From positions 1,426,001 through 1,490,000 of the forward strand of contig JAKSGN010000033.1 of NCBI GenBank assembly GCA_024180945.1: a DNA stretch of 64,000 nt, given 5' to 3'. Source of the stretch: Macrophomina tecta. Its lineage: Eukaryota; Ascomycota; Dothideomycetes; Botryosphaeriales; Botryosphaeriaceae. Shown in pieces: positions 32,001 to 43,100 of this stretch; position 1 is the first letter of the stretch, and every line of letters starts with the position of its first letter. Made by a program: the position numbers and the translations under genes. The notes beneath the pieces are model-generated. The model ran no database searches and was not told the origin of the DNA. It was given only the letters and a program-made list of their open reading frames with translations.

Positions 32001-33527
32001 TGCGAGAGTTCTGTGCCAGATATCAAGTGTGGTGGCCCTGGCTGCGAAAGCTGATGCAGCGCTGGCGCGTATGGTTGATTCTTGGCTGGTAGGATTGAAC
32101 TCCAAGTAGTATAGTCCATTGATCCGCTGGACGTTGCAGATTGTGACTCCGTCGCGTTCAAGGCGTTGTTGTCGGTGATCGAAAAAGACACCTTTCTCCT
32201 CGAGAGCTGAAAGAGATACAAGGTTCGCCATATACGAAGGTACATACGTAACCTTGGTCAGCTTGATGAATGATTTTCCTTTAGGAGTATTTGTGTTAAT
32301 AGTTGCTTGCCCAAAGGATTGAATTTGCACAGTTGAGTTGCCGCATTGGATAGTGTCTGTTGGCTTGGCACTCGTTTCAGGATTGAAGCGGTCCTTCATT
32401 GAGCTGTTACAGATGTGTGTGTCAGATCCTGAGTCGAGAATCCAGGAGGCGTGAAGTGGATTCATGAACGTTGCTGAGTATGCCTGGGCCGTTACTGCCG
32501 CTAGGACTACGCCTTCAGGTTGCTGAGAATCCTCCTTGATCCTTGATTCTTGCGTTGCATTCTTATTCTCTTTGCTTGTATACGTTCTCCAATTTGCGAT
32601 GGTTTTCTCTACCTTGGCGCGGCGCTTGGGACTTTTAAGCTGCTGATCGATTTTCTTTTGGGTCTCAGGGTCTGGCTGCCAACCAGCTGGCCTGATGTCT
32701 GGATTGAGGTAGTTGCAGCTGCTATAGTACTCACGCTGGCCGCAAAGGCATGGTGGCGGCTCCTGGTCTTTGCCCTTGAATGATGCATTGAAGGCTGAGT
32801 GCTTAGGGCTCTTGGCTGGCTTACGTAGGTTCTCAACCTTGTACATCTGGTGAAATTGATTGATCGTCTCGAAGAAATCCAGCTGCTCTCCTTTCTGTAG
32901 GCGGTGTAGGATCTCCTTTGAAGTCCAAGCATCAACATCGCGGATTGAGAGAGCGAAGTCTCTTACTGGGCGTGTTGATGATGTGACCTCCGGAAGGTTG
33001 ACAGCCTTTGCCTTTGTGTATGTCTCTTGCCAAGATTGTATCCACTTGCTGATATCCTGGCTTCCAGGTCCCTTCTTAAGCTCTTGGAAGCGGGTTTCGA
33101 GCTCAAGCAGGCGTGCCTCATCGGTTGGCGCAAGACGAAGCTTAAGGGCGCGGATGAGAGCCCAAGGATGGCTATCGTTGACTGTCTGGAAGTAGGTTTG
33201 AAGGTGGATAGCGACGGTATCGTGGATTAGTGTATTAAGATCCGTCAGTGCCCTCTTCTGATCCAGGTATTTGCGAGACTTGGCGTTGAAGACGTTCATT
33301 CTTGCATTAAATGCTGTCATGGCTTCGGCTGTTGGTAGATCTGATCCCTCTGCATTTGGTGGAAAAGGAGGAATTATCGGCTCAGTTGGTTGCGTTGGCT
33401 TCTCATTTTGCTCTGGATCGACGAACTCCCAGATATCAGCCGTTGTGGCTCGATTTTTAATGAGAATGTACCAAGCATCCCATTGCACAGAACTGGAAAG
33501 GACGATAGGGCGTTTAATAGCCTCCAT
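29019..33527 (-). CDS. Copia Gag-Pol polyprotein
   Basis: One unbroken 1,502-aa frame, ATG at 33527. Order: gag-like region (~1-300), aspartic protease with ILDSGSDTHICNS (~360), GAG-pre-integrase His/Cys finger (HRTLAHAG ... CDTCSFAKAH, ~500-550), integrase with YDLIQF, FRTDNETS and NGHAERSG as the D, D and E sites, reverse transcriptase starting TWTRVSKQDNLSLPLPLMWV with FFFVDDIVVI (~1195) as its active site, and RNase H with SSDASFASD and SSTEAELLALS. Protease-integrase-RT order defines Ty1/Copia. No classical CCHC knuckle is seen in gag; a Cys cluster (CLCGQREYYSSC) occurs near 265. No frameshift separates gag and pol. Confidence 0.97.
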   Translation of the reverse strand: MEAIKRPIVLSSSVQWDAWYILIKNRATTADIWEFVDPEQNEKPTQPTEPIIPPFPPNAEGSDLPTAEAMTAFNARMNVFNAKSRKYLDQKRALTDLNTLIHDTVAIHLQTYFQTVNDSHPWALIRALKLRLAPTDEARLLELETRFQELKKGPGSQDISKWIQSWQETYTKAKAVNLPEVTSSTRPVRDFALSIRDVDAWTSKEILHRLQKGEQLDFFETINQFHQMYKVENLRKPAKSPKHSAFNASFKGKDQEPPPCLCGQREYYSSCNYLNPDIRPAGWQPDPETQKKIDQQLKSPKRRAKVEKTIANWRTYTSKENKNATQESRIKEDSQQPEGVVLAAVTAQAYSATFMNPLHASWILDSGSDTHICNSSMKDRFNPETSAKPTDTIQCGNSTVQIQSFGQATINTNTPKGKSFIKLTKVTYVPSYMANLVSLSALEEKGVFFDHRQQRLERDGVTICNVQRINGLYYLEFNPTSQESTIRASAASAFAARATTLDIWHRTLAHAGPEPLLHLNEATTGALIHPQEADQPLNPHCDTCSFAKAHQIISKTTNKEEDSSRPFYRVSYDLIQFQPAYNGDRFVTHLECTACNFNLARTHRYKSDTTDVLRDLIHLIQTRFQGKITFFRTDNETSLDSDFHQFLANKGITLETSSPGTPAQNGHAERSGSVLITKARSMRIGANLPQNLWPEIVTAAAYLANRTPQRKINWMTPFQHVTQSKPDLSHLRVYGCKAFPLRKDIKRSHKLEERAHLGFLLGYNSRNIFRIWIPSQKRVVRSRDVTFDETAFYKPEELDLGHVIKEPLPELYDLPDAVQPATLEDLIINERGEQMHALPEPEASTTANKATIQQLPTPSQSTRSQSAQLPHHSQEPEQASEEGDQLPQTRLGPLIPVQYETAPAPGADPSNRAPRGDQISPHISPESIQPTRTRQSARGQAHAAKLNQLNQNPSNHNAFISAFMSATNRDHMPRPTPQLHRDNLPPEPKTFKELDTHQFGPQFKQAIQKQLLDLESRRTWTRVSKQDNLSLPLPLMWVFKYKFDEEGYLCSFKARICVRGDLQPTPEDTYAATFAASVFRALMAIVAAFNLETRQYDVLNAYIHAKLDNEVYCHPPDGMSIEHDKLLLLHQALYGLKQSPILWQRHFGKILVDLGLDPVPGIPCLYENQYLTLFFFVDDIVVIYNHSQSQAVTLFQDQLMQRVELRILGELQWFLAIRVIRDRVNRKLWLSQESYIAKLTAKFNVKTVSRATPLPNEEPITSFEGKASAQDILLYQQRVGSINFAATQTRPDVANAASRLSEHLSNPSPQHLVLSQSVLEYLAHTKDFAICYDGNAQDDLQLFVPSSDASFASDPDTRQSHQGYLFSLYDGPIDWKAGKQRSVTTSSTEAELLALSATAKQSIWWSRAFTAIGYSPGHETRIQCDNAQTIRLVKETSAKLATKLRHVDIHNHWLRQEVQKGVIKLQWSPSAETLADGLTKALPKQKHQLFLQHLNLIKLPDI

Positions 33528-33639
33528 GATGTTGCTAGGGCGTAAATTGAAGATTAGTGAGATAAGAAGACGAGAAAAGATCTGACAATAGCGAAAGTAA
33601 CGAAAACGAGTGTTGAGAATCGAATTATAGAGCTATTGT

Positions 33640-33659
33640 GACGCTCCCGGGCTCATAAC
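33640..33659 (-). promoter_or_regulatory. Putative primer-binding site, initiator-tRNA type
   Basis: Directly inside the 5' LTR the minus strand reads GTTATGAGCCCGGGAGCG. Its complement contains CGGGCTCATAAC, which resembles the anticodon arm of eukaryotic initiator tRNA-Met (CAT anticodon). Priming by a half-tRNA cut in the anticodon loop is known for Drosophila copia; it is inferred here. Confidence 0.6.
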
Positions 33660-33797
33660 TGTGAGACTTTGTAATGAGTAGAGAATGAATTGACGATGCT
33701 ACTGAAGAGTGTAACGAGTGGTGGGGGAGGATCCCCTTTATACTACAGTGTCGGGCTAGTAAGCCGCGGATAGTCCTGTAACGCTTAATGTTTGACA
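33660..33797 (-). repeat. 5' LTR of the Copia element
   Basis: 138 bp. Read on the minus strand it contains GTATAAAGG about 52 bases in, a plausible TATA box for the genomic transcript. Confidence 0.95.
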
Positions 33798-33814
33798 GTT
33801 ATAGTGTCAGATAT

Positions 33815-33917
33815 CTATAGCCAACGCCACTCATTAGCTAGGAGAACAACCAGATTTTCCATCGTCAGTTTCGCGAACTGGTTCCCATTTTGAGGCTCGC
33901 AGGACCATGCGCCATCA
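33815..33917. repeat. Dispersed ~100-bp repeat, copy 2
   Basis: Partner of 3466-3567, located just outside the Copia 5' LTR and its target duplication. The remaining 33918-34308 has no gene; it is the promoter side of the NACHT-ankyrin gene. Confidence 0.6.
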
Positions 33918-34308
33918 GTAGTCTATGCGGAGAAGTACTGTAATTTACACCGGATTTGGGCTAGATTCTCGAGTGTTCCATACCCCACTTCACAGCGCGC
34001 TAACAATACTTATAACCAGCTTTCTTGTGGGGGCCCCACAATAGCCGAGCCCCTCGCGAGCTCTCACGGGCCGTTCATACTTGTCTGTGCAGACATGTAA
34101 GCGCCCGGGTAAATCCCACCCAATCAGAGTGTGTGCTAAGCGGCATGCTTTTCTTGGCGGCCAATATGATGGGATTAAAAGATGGTACGAATTCCACCCC
34201 TGGTTATCCTTCCACGCCTTCCCGCATTCCGCTCAACTACGGTCCTGTCTGTCTTGCAGGCTACCCAGAGGTACAGCTATCCCAAGCATATTAAATTTCT
34301 CCATCACT

Positions 34309-37300
34309 ATGGAATTTTCTTCATCCAAACAGAATGAGAGCATCCGGCACAGGCTGTCTGTGCGGTTAAATCGGTTTCGCCGTAAATTCCAGCATCGTTC
34401 GAATGAGCCAAGTACTCAATCGCCTCAGAAATCCAGTGCGGATCCAAATATTGTGTACGGATGAGTCTCATATCTTTGTCAACAAATTGCGCTAACCAAG
34501 TAAGCGGTGCCGGCGCGCGGCCATCCCAACTTGAACAACACTCCATCAATCGGTCGAGTGTTGATAACGACGTCAGCAATGCGAATGGGTCCTCAGATCT
34601 TTGGAGCGCAGCCTATCGTGAAGCAGTTGACAGCTTTGGTAAAGATATAGACGTTGCTATTCTCATGGGCAGTAATGCTGCACAGTTGTTGAAAGAACTC
34701 GAGGAGATCGACGAAGAAGCAACTCAGGAGTCAGTCTTCCTACGCGGCGTGGCGTATTTGCGCTCCATACAAGTACCACTCGAGAGGTTCAAGTTGGCAT
34801 TAGACCTGGCTTCTCCCTTGACCAGTCTCGATCCAACGGCGACAACTGTTTTTGGTGTGGTCCGAAGCGTGACTGCAGTAAGCTTCTTTCATATAGATTT
34901 TTGCGTCTATGCCTATGATTAGTGCACTGAGATTATTGACTTATCTGAACAAAGATTGCCATAAGCTTCGCAACCGCCGATTTGGAGTTTGCGAAGCAAA
35001 TTGGGGATATGTTAGAGCAGATTTCCTACATTGACGACTGCGATACACTAGGCCAGAGAGCAAACAAGGCAGACATTCATAAGGTAGTCCACCCAGCTTA
35101 TTTAAGGGCTTTCTAATTTTTCATAGGCACTCGTGTCTGTGTATCAGAAAATTTTGGAATTTTACCAAGCGGCACACGAAATTCTCACTAGGAGAGGAAG
35201 AAAATTGATTATGAAGATGATTTTGGAGACCGATCGTCTGCCAAACATTGTCCAAGATTTCTTGAGACATGCTGATACTCTTCGAAAACTTATCGAAAAA
35301 GCGACGTTGGAGATCGTTGAGGACATTAAGACTATGCTCTATGATCGTGAAAGTAAGCTATTGTCAAACTCATACGGTGAATGCAAACTTACGCACCTCA
35401 GTTGCCAGGTGGCTTGATAGTGGCAAGCTGAATCTGCAGAGCCGATATCATGCACGTTTGCAGGATCTTCGAACGGATGAGGCTTGTGAAATCTTGCTCA
35501 CACTCTCTAACTTTATCGACTGGTACCGCGCCTCCAATTCCGAGTGGTTGGTGATTCTCGGTCCGATGGGCTGTGGGAAAACAGTTGCAATGGCATTCCT
35601 CGTGGACGAGCTGATTCGAAGAAATGAGCACCAACTACCTAGGCCCAAGGTGTGCTATTACTATTGCCGAGACGACGAAACGGGCCAGGCTGTCCACATA
35701 TTCTCTACACTGGTCCTAGCGCTTCTTGAACAACTTTCCGGTCTGAAAAAAACGTTCTATGAATGGTACAAGGAAAATCAAGCTTCCGGGATCCTTGTGC
35801 CAGCAACAAGTACAAGAAAACTAGAAGAGTTCCTGGAAATGGTACTGGAAACTCTCGATCGCCCACTTTTTATCGTTATTGATGGTCTAGATGAGTGCGA
35901 CAGAGGATCACGGAAGAATCTTCTCCAATTATTGGGAACTTTATCGCAGAAAACTCCGCGGCTCAAAATTGTACTTTCTTCCCGTCCTGAAGAAGAAATT
36001 TTGAAGCAGTTGGATGAAGCCATCAAGATCGATATGAGCTCTGACGCTCATAGAGATGCCGTTATCGTTCGGCATACGGTTGAGAGGCAACTATCCCATT
36101 TACCCGAAGATGTTAGGGCGCTCGTCATAGAGTCACTGTCTCGTTTGGCACAAGGAAGTGCCATATGGGTGAAGATGGTAGTTGAACTCATTGAAGTTCG
36201 TAAAATCAGAGCGCTGGGGCCGATGCGGACTTTTTTGGACCACATGCCTTTGCCGGGACAACTCTCAAAACTCTACATCACACTGCTTTCGCGAAGCTCT
36301 TCAAACGACCTCGAGAATGAGCAGCTTGCTACTCTGGCTTTAAAAATTCTCGCTGTTGCGTGCAGGCCTCTCAGCATACAAGAGCTCGCCTGGGCCGTGG
36401 CGTTGGCTGCAGTTCAACATGAGGTCACCACTGTTGCTGCCCTTGCCCAGCTGGTCGATCCTCAAAGGGTGATGAGTTTGATTCACCCGTTCATTACTCG
36501 CATCGATTTCACGGATGACAGAAAGCGTCAAGTCCAACTCGTACACCAGTCAGTGCGGGAATTCATCATATGGGAATGGCCTCATCTACAAGGGTCCGCT
36601 ACATTAGCAGCACATGATCAAGCACTTTCTCGCAACCACATCGAGAGCTTAGAGGCGTTTATATTGAATATCTGCATCAATTATCTTCTACTAGAAGAGA
36701 TTGGCAGCTCTGATCTATTTTCCGAAGAGCAAGTTGCAATTGACGAGCTACCCCAAGAGTTCGACCTATTTAATGAGAGGGAGTCGTTCGAATACGATCC
36801 ACATTGTTCGTGGGAGGCCTGGGAAAATCAAATGATACGCTACGATCCGACCGAGCGTGGCTTCGGCGAGTTCTTCGTTTACGCATCAAGCCACTGGCTC
36901 AAGCACTTTGGCGCCATCGAGACTGGACCTCTTCCATGCCTGGCGAAGATAGAGAGTCTCTGCCATGCAGGCTCCACCAGACTTCAAAACTGGACCAGTC
37001 AGAATTGTCGCCCAGACTGCACAATCAAGGCCAGGTTTGAGTTTGACAGTCGTCTGTACGATCCTCTCAGCATCACTTCACTTTACGGCTCAGATCCCTT
37101 CCTCCGCCATATCCTGAGGAACTCGAACTTCGAGCAAGACAAATACCTTCGTTTACCAGCCATATGTGCCGCTGAGCAAATTCTGCAGTGGGGTAATTTA
37201 TCAAGGCTTCGGATGCTCTTTTTGGAAGGCAAGCTCAGTCACCAGCTTCGAAATCTGGATTTTTTTCGTCTCGTCATTAGACGATGGGTCGATTTCGGTG

Positions 37301-38016
37301 CACGCCACGATAACTGGGAGGTGGTTTTTGACCTTGTCGATTACATATTGGATACTCTAGTTGAGGAACAATGGGGCAATGAGCTTATATGCATCGCTGC
37401 TCGCGCCGGCTGTATGCCCATGATCCAATGTTTGTTGAATCGAGCGCGGCATAAGGCAGAGCTTAGGACTGAATTGCTGCGTGGCTTTCCATCGATTGGA
37501 CAAGCTGTTTTGGGAAACCATACTGGCGTGGTAGAGTATTTGCTGAGGGAGGAAGGCTTTGAAAAACATCTTCAATACCTAAATTCCCGCGGTGAAAACC
37601 TTCTACATATGGCGTCAGGAGCCTGCAATCCAGCGATGTTCCGCCTACTGGTTCCCCATTTACAAAAGTCCATGAATCAGACCGATAGCCAGGGTGACAC
37701 GGCCCTCCTGCGGGTTATCAAAAGCTCCTCAGATTCATGGCACCGTTACGAGTCCGCAAGAGTACTCCTTTCGTATGCCGATTTCAATGGGAACAGCAAT
37801 ATTGGGAATGGGCAGCAGGATCCCTTGCAGGTGGCTGTACAGCTTGGGGATGTAGAGATGTGCCGCCTTTTGATTTGTGAGGGCAACATGGATCCACTGT
37901 CAGCCTTGACACGTCGTCATGATGGACAATTGGTAATCGAAAACGAGCCTTGGACGAACGAGGAGGCCATACTGCAATTGCTACGAAAGCATGCCACCAT
38001 TGCATCGACGTCGTAG
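34309..38016 (+). CDS. NACHT-ankyrin NLR-like protein (5 exons)
   Basis: Exons 34309-34454, 34505-34877, 34955-35083, 35127-35352 and 35402-38016 join to 1,162 aa; introns are 50, 77, 43 and 49 nt and all phases agree. After a basic lead, a helical N-terminal domain (LWSAAYREAVDSFGKDIDVA to about residue 300) resembles the Goodbye/NACHT_N class of fungal STAND proteins. The NACHT NTPase has Walker A GPMGCGKTVAMAF (~344-356) and Walker B PLFIVIDGLDECD (~445-457). C-terminal ankyrin-type repeats (~945-1155) include NELICIAARAGCMPMIQCLL and GENLLHMASGACNPAMFRLL. Such proteins sense ligands through the repeats and oligomerise through NACHT; in fungi several control nonself recognition and cell death. 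The ligand here is unknown. The frame is intact. Confidence 0.92.
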
Positions 38017-39371
38017 AAGAGCTCACCGAAACTCGGGACAATGGCGGGGCTTCCAGTCCTTTTGGGTGCCTTCCTTCATCGGCATTGTAGCTTGTTGATT
38101 TTCTACAAGAAGCAAACCTTTTATACAATATCTTTTGCCCTGAAGTCTCACGAACTGGCAGATTACCTGGGCAACTTTTGGTCATATCGAAGTGATCACT
38201 GTTTCACCATTTGCAGAATTTGATACTGTTACATTGCACCCTTCTCCACATAGTGCTATGGCGTGAGATTTGAACAATTACCTTGATAGCTGGCTCAAGG
38301 CAGTGCTGTGTGCTCTGCCTTGCTAATGCAAATGGATGTGCCTCACAGAGCTGTTTAATTTCGCTAGGCAGCAACAGGCAGCCAGTCATTCCGTCAACTC
38401 ATTCTTCAGCATCGAAGTCCCCGAGTTAATTCACCAGTCGGCGTCGGGTTCGAGGACCTTCAAACCCCGCACAAGAACTACAGGCAAAATTGCTCCCTCC
38501 AATCAAATTCTCCGTTTCCCAGGTCGACCCATTTCCAACCCCACCTGTTACCGTCAATAACTCAGAAAATCTCCACCTGGATTATTCCAGCACGTTTCTT
38601 TCCCATGTCAATCTGCATGAGTTTGCAGAAGAACACATTATCGAACAGCTGAGAGAAATTATAGCGCGCAATATATACATGGCTCTCGAAAGCTTTACCC
38701 CCCCCATGCACAGCGCATCAACGATATAATGGCGCTGATAAAGCGTATATACGACTGCACACCTTAGCTACGAAAGTCTCAAACGGGCTCCCCTTCGTTG
38801 CCCGAGATTGTCGCACATTATGCTGCAAAAAACTTTCACATTCTGGTCAACTCCGAAAAGTCCCAGAAGCTCCTGGTTAATAGGCGATTTCTCTCACTTG
38901 ACCCGACATCCACATTGGCTGAAAGGCAGTAATCTCATGTAAAATGAGCCCAATCACCCCGTTATGGTATTGGATAAGCCTGTTAGTTTAGTCATTCATT
39001 ATGAAATGCCTTGGGACTCAACACCATCAGCGCCAGGAGTATCACGCATTCAAGTCACTCATTCATCAATTCAGACCGACCAAGCGCATATTCCATCATG
39101 GTCGAATCTGGTGATACGCATCAGTACTTATTAAGGTTGTAGTATCTGCAAAGTAGATCCAAGAGAAAAGCTGGGGACCGCCAAAGTGGTCAGAAAATAT
39201 GAGCGTACTCGATTCTTGGAGCAAGGAGAGGTACTATAGTCTTTGCCAGGTATCCGAATCGTTGCAAATTTGGAACCTAGTGGCAGACCCATACATGTGT
39301 ACAAAAAGCAAAAGAAAAGAAAGGTGTCGAAATTTAAGGCCAGAAACAATGGATTGAATTCTAACTAGTTA
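38017..39371. other. Intergenic with one unassigned ORF
   Basis: An open frame at 38490-38729 (contains LHEFAEEHIIEQLREIIARN, helical) has no recognisable family and no supported start or intron. The rest shows no gene, RNA or repeat that I can support. Confidence 0.35.
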
Positions 39372-39790
39372 ACGTGTTCCACCAGTCCTCTGGCCACCCC
39401 ACTCCTCGGGCCACCCCAAAAACCCACCAAAAATAAAAAAATTCGTACCTCAGTATCTCAACAACGGCTGGATAATAAATTCTAAAATTTTAATACATTA
39501 TATATAGTGCCTAAAACTAAAGGTCATTAAATTCTTAAATGCTAAAAGCTTATAGTTTTTAAAATAGTAGTGTTTTGGCCCCCAAATTTAAAAATTTTTC
39601 CCTTTTCCTTAATATCTCAAGAACTATAGAAGTTTCGCTCTTAGAAATTTAATATCCTCTATTTCTAAGTACTACCTATCATTTATTAAAATTTTAGAAT
39701 TTGTTATCTAGCCATTGTTGAGATATTAAGGTACGATTTTTCCGATTTTTGGTGGGTTTTTGGGGTGGCCCGAGGACTGGTGGAACACGT
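39372..39790. mobile_element. Complete MITE family B (419 bp, >100-bp TIRs, TA target)
   Basis: Ends ACGTGTTCCACC and GGTGGAACACGT, flanked by TA (39370-39371 and 39791-39792). The arms are inverted repeats over more than 100 bp (CCACCAAAAAT, GGCTGGATAATAAATTCTAAA and complements); the left arm has a small internal duplication of the GGCCACCCC segment. AT-rich centre, no ORF. A truncated copy lies at 21123-21250. Confidence 0.87.
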
Positions 39791-40103
39791 TATTCAATTT
39801 GAGCTTCGTAAGGTTGATTACTAAGCAGTGGTTGACACTGCAGACAGCCGCGCCTGCCCCGCATGGGGTCCGCCCATTGTCTTCACAAACCCACGATATC
39901 GCATAGCAATGCTACGGGTTCACATGCAACTTTCTAATGTGGCCTAAATCTTGTTTTCACAGGTGCTCGCTGACTTTGCTACCTCAAGCGAACGTTTTTA
40001 GCGGATAACAGCGAGTTGCTGTTCGTGTCGCCCTAGGCTGCCACCTTCAGCCTCCCCGTCCTTTGTCCTACCGTACGCGCCATTTCCAGCTCTACGCAAA
40101 ACG

Positions 40104-43100
40104 ATGCGCCTCTTGCGACGCAACAACAATGGTGAGCTTAGTCTCACTAGGGACCTGAGAGGAGAAGATACAATCCCGCCCTATGCGATACTTTCCCACA
40201 CATGGGGCCCGGATGCCGAAGAGGTGACCTTCGAAAACCTGACATATAGTACAGGCAAGGATAAGGTAGGCTATCGGAAGATTCAGCGCTGTGCAGAGCA
40301 GGCAAGACAGGATGGGTTACAATACTTTTGGGTCGACACCTGCTGCATCGACAAGGCGAATAAAGTTGAGCTCTCGCAGGCTATTAACTCAATGTTCCGC
40401 TGGTACCGCGATGCCACTCGATGCTACGTCTACCTGTCAGATGTCTCTAGCTCAGATACTGAAGGATTGAACTTCAGGAAAAGCAGATGGTTCACCCGGG
40501 GCTGGACGCTCCAAGAGCTCCTGGCACCTACTTTGGTCGAGTTTTTCTCTCAGGAGTGGCAGAGACTTGGGGACAAAACATCACTGATGCAGCATATCCA
40601 CGAAGCTACGGGCATACCACACTCAGCGCTTGAAGGTGCGCCTTTAGCCAAGTTCAGCGTCAACGAGCGATTATCGTGGAACGAACACCGTCAGACTAAG
40701 CACGAAGAAGACAAAGCGTACTCATTGCTCGGCATCTTTGGTGTCTATATCTCTCCTATCTATGGTGAAGGGACAGGCGAAGCGTTCAGACGGCTTCATT
40801 ACGAGATTGAGAAGCTGGGCAGATGTATCCAAGACCTATACCTTACTGATCCTCAGGATGACAAGAAACGTATCGAGGACACTAAGGGCGGCTTGTTGAA
40901 GGACTCGTACCGCTGGGTTCTCAACAACGCCAGTTTCCAGCAATGGTGCAACGATCCGCAGAGCCAATTGCTGTGGATCAAGGGCGATCCTGGCAAAGGC
41001 AAGACGATGCTCCTCTGCGGCATTGTCAACGAGCTGCAGAAGTCGAAGGCCAAGGCCAATCTGCTGTCCTTCTACTTCTGCCAGGCCACGGACTCGCGCA
41101 TTAACAGCGCCACAGCCGTGCTGCGAGGCCTGCTGTACTTGCTTATCAAACAGCAGCCGTCGCTCGTTTCGCACGTCCGGAAGAAGCACGACGATGCAGG
41201 CAAAGCTCTATTTGAGGATGCGAATGCTTGGTTTGCCTTATCCGAAATCTTCGCGGACATACTGCACGACCCGGATCTGAACAGCACATATCTAGTCATC
41301 GACGCGCTCGACGAATGCCTAGCCGACTTGCCAAAGCTTCTAGGCTTTATCGCCCAGAATTCCGCTGTATCCTCTCGTGTTAAATGGATAGTCTCCAGTC
41401 GCAGCTGGCCGGACATCGAGGAACAGCTAGAGCGAGCGGGCCACAAGGTAAGGCTTAGCCTCGAACTCAATGCAGAATCAGTCTCAGCAGCTGTCAGTCT
41501 CTTCATCGAGTGGAAGGTGTCCCAGTTGGCGGAGGGGAAAAAGTACGACGAGCGGACCCGAGACGCCGTCCTGAACTACCTAGCGTCGAACGCGAACGAC
41601 ACCTTCCTCTGGGTAGCACTTGTCTGTCAAAATCTTCAGCAGGTCGCGCGCTGGAACGTTTTGAAGAAGCTGCAAGCATTCCCGCCTGGACTTATCTCTT
41701 TGTACAAGCGGATGATGAAGCAGATAAGCACGTCAGACGATTCGCATCTCTGCAAGCAGGTACTAGCCTTGACCGCGATTGTGTACCAGCCCGTCACGAT
41801 ACATGAGCTGGCCTCACTCGTCGAAGAGGTTGAAAATATGTCCAATGACCTGGAGTCGGTGCGGGAGATCATCAGCCTTTGTGGTTCGTTCCTTACTCTG
41901 CGAGAAGACACCGTGTACTTTGTACATCAGTCGGTAAAGGACTTTCTATTCGCAGAGGCGTTTAATGAGGTCTTTCCATATGGAAGCACAGATGCTCATC
42001 AGATGGTCTTTTTAAAGTCTCTCAAACTTCTCTCCAAAACTCTACGACGGGACATGTACGACTTAGGGGCGTTAGGTTATCATGTTGAGGAGGTTGAACA
42101 GCCCGACCCAGATCCGTTAGCTACTTCGCGCTACTCTTGTGTCTACTGGGTCAATCATCTATACGATTCGAAGCCCAACTCATCCGCAAGCCATGCAGTA
42201 AGTTTGCAGGATGGTGGCGTTGTTAACGTATTCCTGAGAGAGAAGTACCTTTACTGGTTAGAAGCTCTTAGTTTGTGCAGGAGTATGCCAAAAGGCGTGG
42301 TCTCAATGGCGCAACTATGGTCGCTGGTCGAAGTATGTACAAAACAAGCAACATAGCTAGATGGTTCTATGCTGACACAAACTAGGAGAGAGGAGAGTTA
42401 ACCTCATTCACTAAGCTTGTTCACGATGCGAATCGGTTTATTATGTACCACAAGGGGGCAATCGAGAGTAGCCCTCTTCAGGCATACGCATCTGCGCTAC
42501 TATTCAGCCCAGCAAGCAGCTTGGTTAGAAGGCATTTCCAGCATGAAGAGCCGGAATGGATCACTATCAAGCCGGCTATAGAACAGAGCTGGAGTGCTTG
42601 CCTGCAGACGCTCGAGGGCCATAGCAGTCCTGTCAGCTCAGTGACTTTCTCGCACGACTCGACCCGACTGGCGTCGGCGTCGTACGACAGCACGGTCAAG
42701 ATCTGGGATGCCAGCAGCGGCGCGTGCCTGCAGACGCTCGAGGGTCATAGCAGTCCTATCAGCTCAGTGACTTTTTCGCACGACTCGACCCGGCTGGCGT
42801 CGGCGTCGTACGACAGCACCGTCAAGATCTGGGATGCCAGCAGCGGCGCATGCCTGCAGACGCTCGAGGGTCATAGCGATCCTGTCAGCTTGGTGACTTT
42901 TTCGCACGACTCGACCCGGCTGGCGTCGGCGGCGGACGACAGAACCGTCAAGGTCTGGGATGCCAGCAGCGGCGCATGCCTGCAGACGCTCGAGGGCCAT
43001 AGCCATCCTGTCAGGTCAGTGACTTTTTCGCACGACTCGACCCGACTGGCGTCGGCGTCGTGGGACAGCACGGTCAAGATCTGGGATGCCAGCAGCGGCG

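Larger units (their letters stand above)
28777..33797 (-). mobile_element. Complete Ty1/Copia-type LTR retrotransposon (5,021 bp)
   Basis: Two 138-bp LTRs bracket one long minus-strand ORF, and GTTAT occurs immediately outside both ends (28772-28776 and 33798-33802), a 5-bp target duplication. The element therefore reads right to left. A purine tract (GAAGGGGGTG) lies just inside the 3' LTR. All structural parts are present and the polyprotein is unbroken, so the copy may be competent. Confidence 0.95.

Noticed and set aside
34461..34922. Separate short gene 34461-34922
   Set aside because: It is exon 2 of the NACHT-ankyrin gene plus intron sequence; phases and family sequence join it to neighbours.
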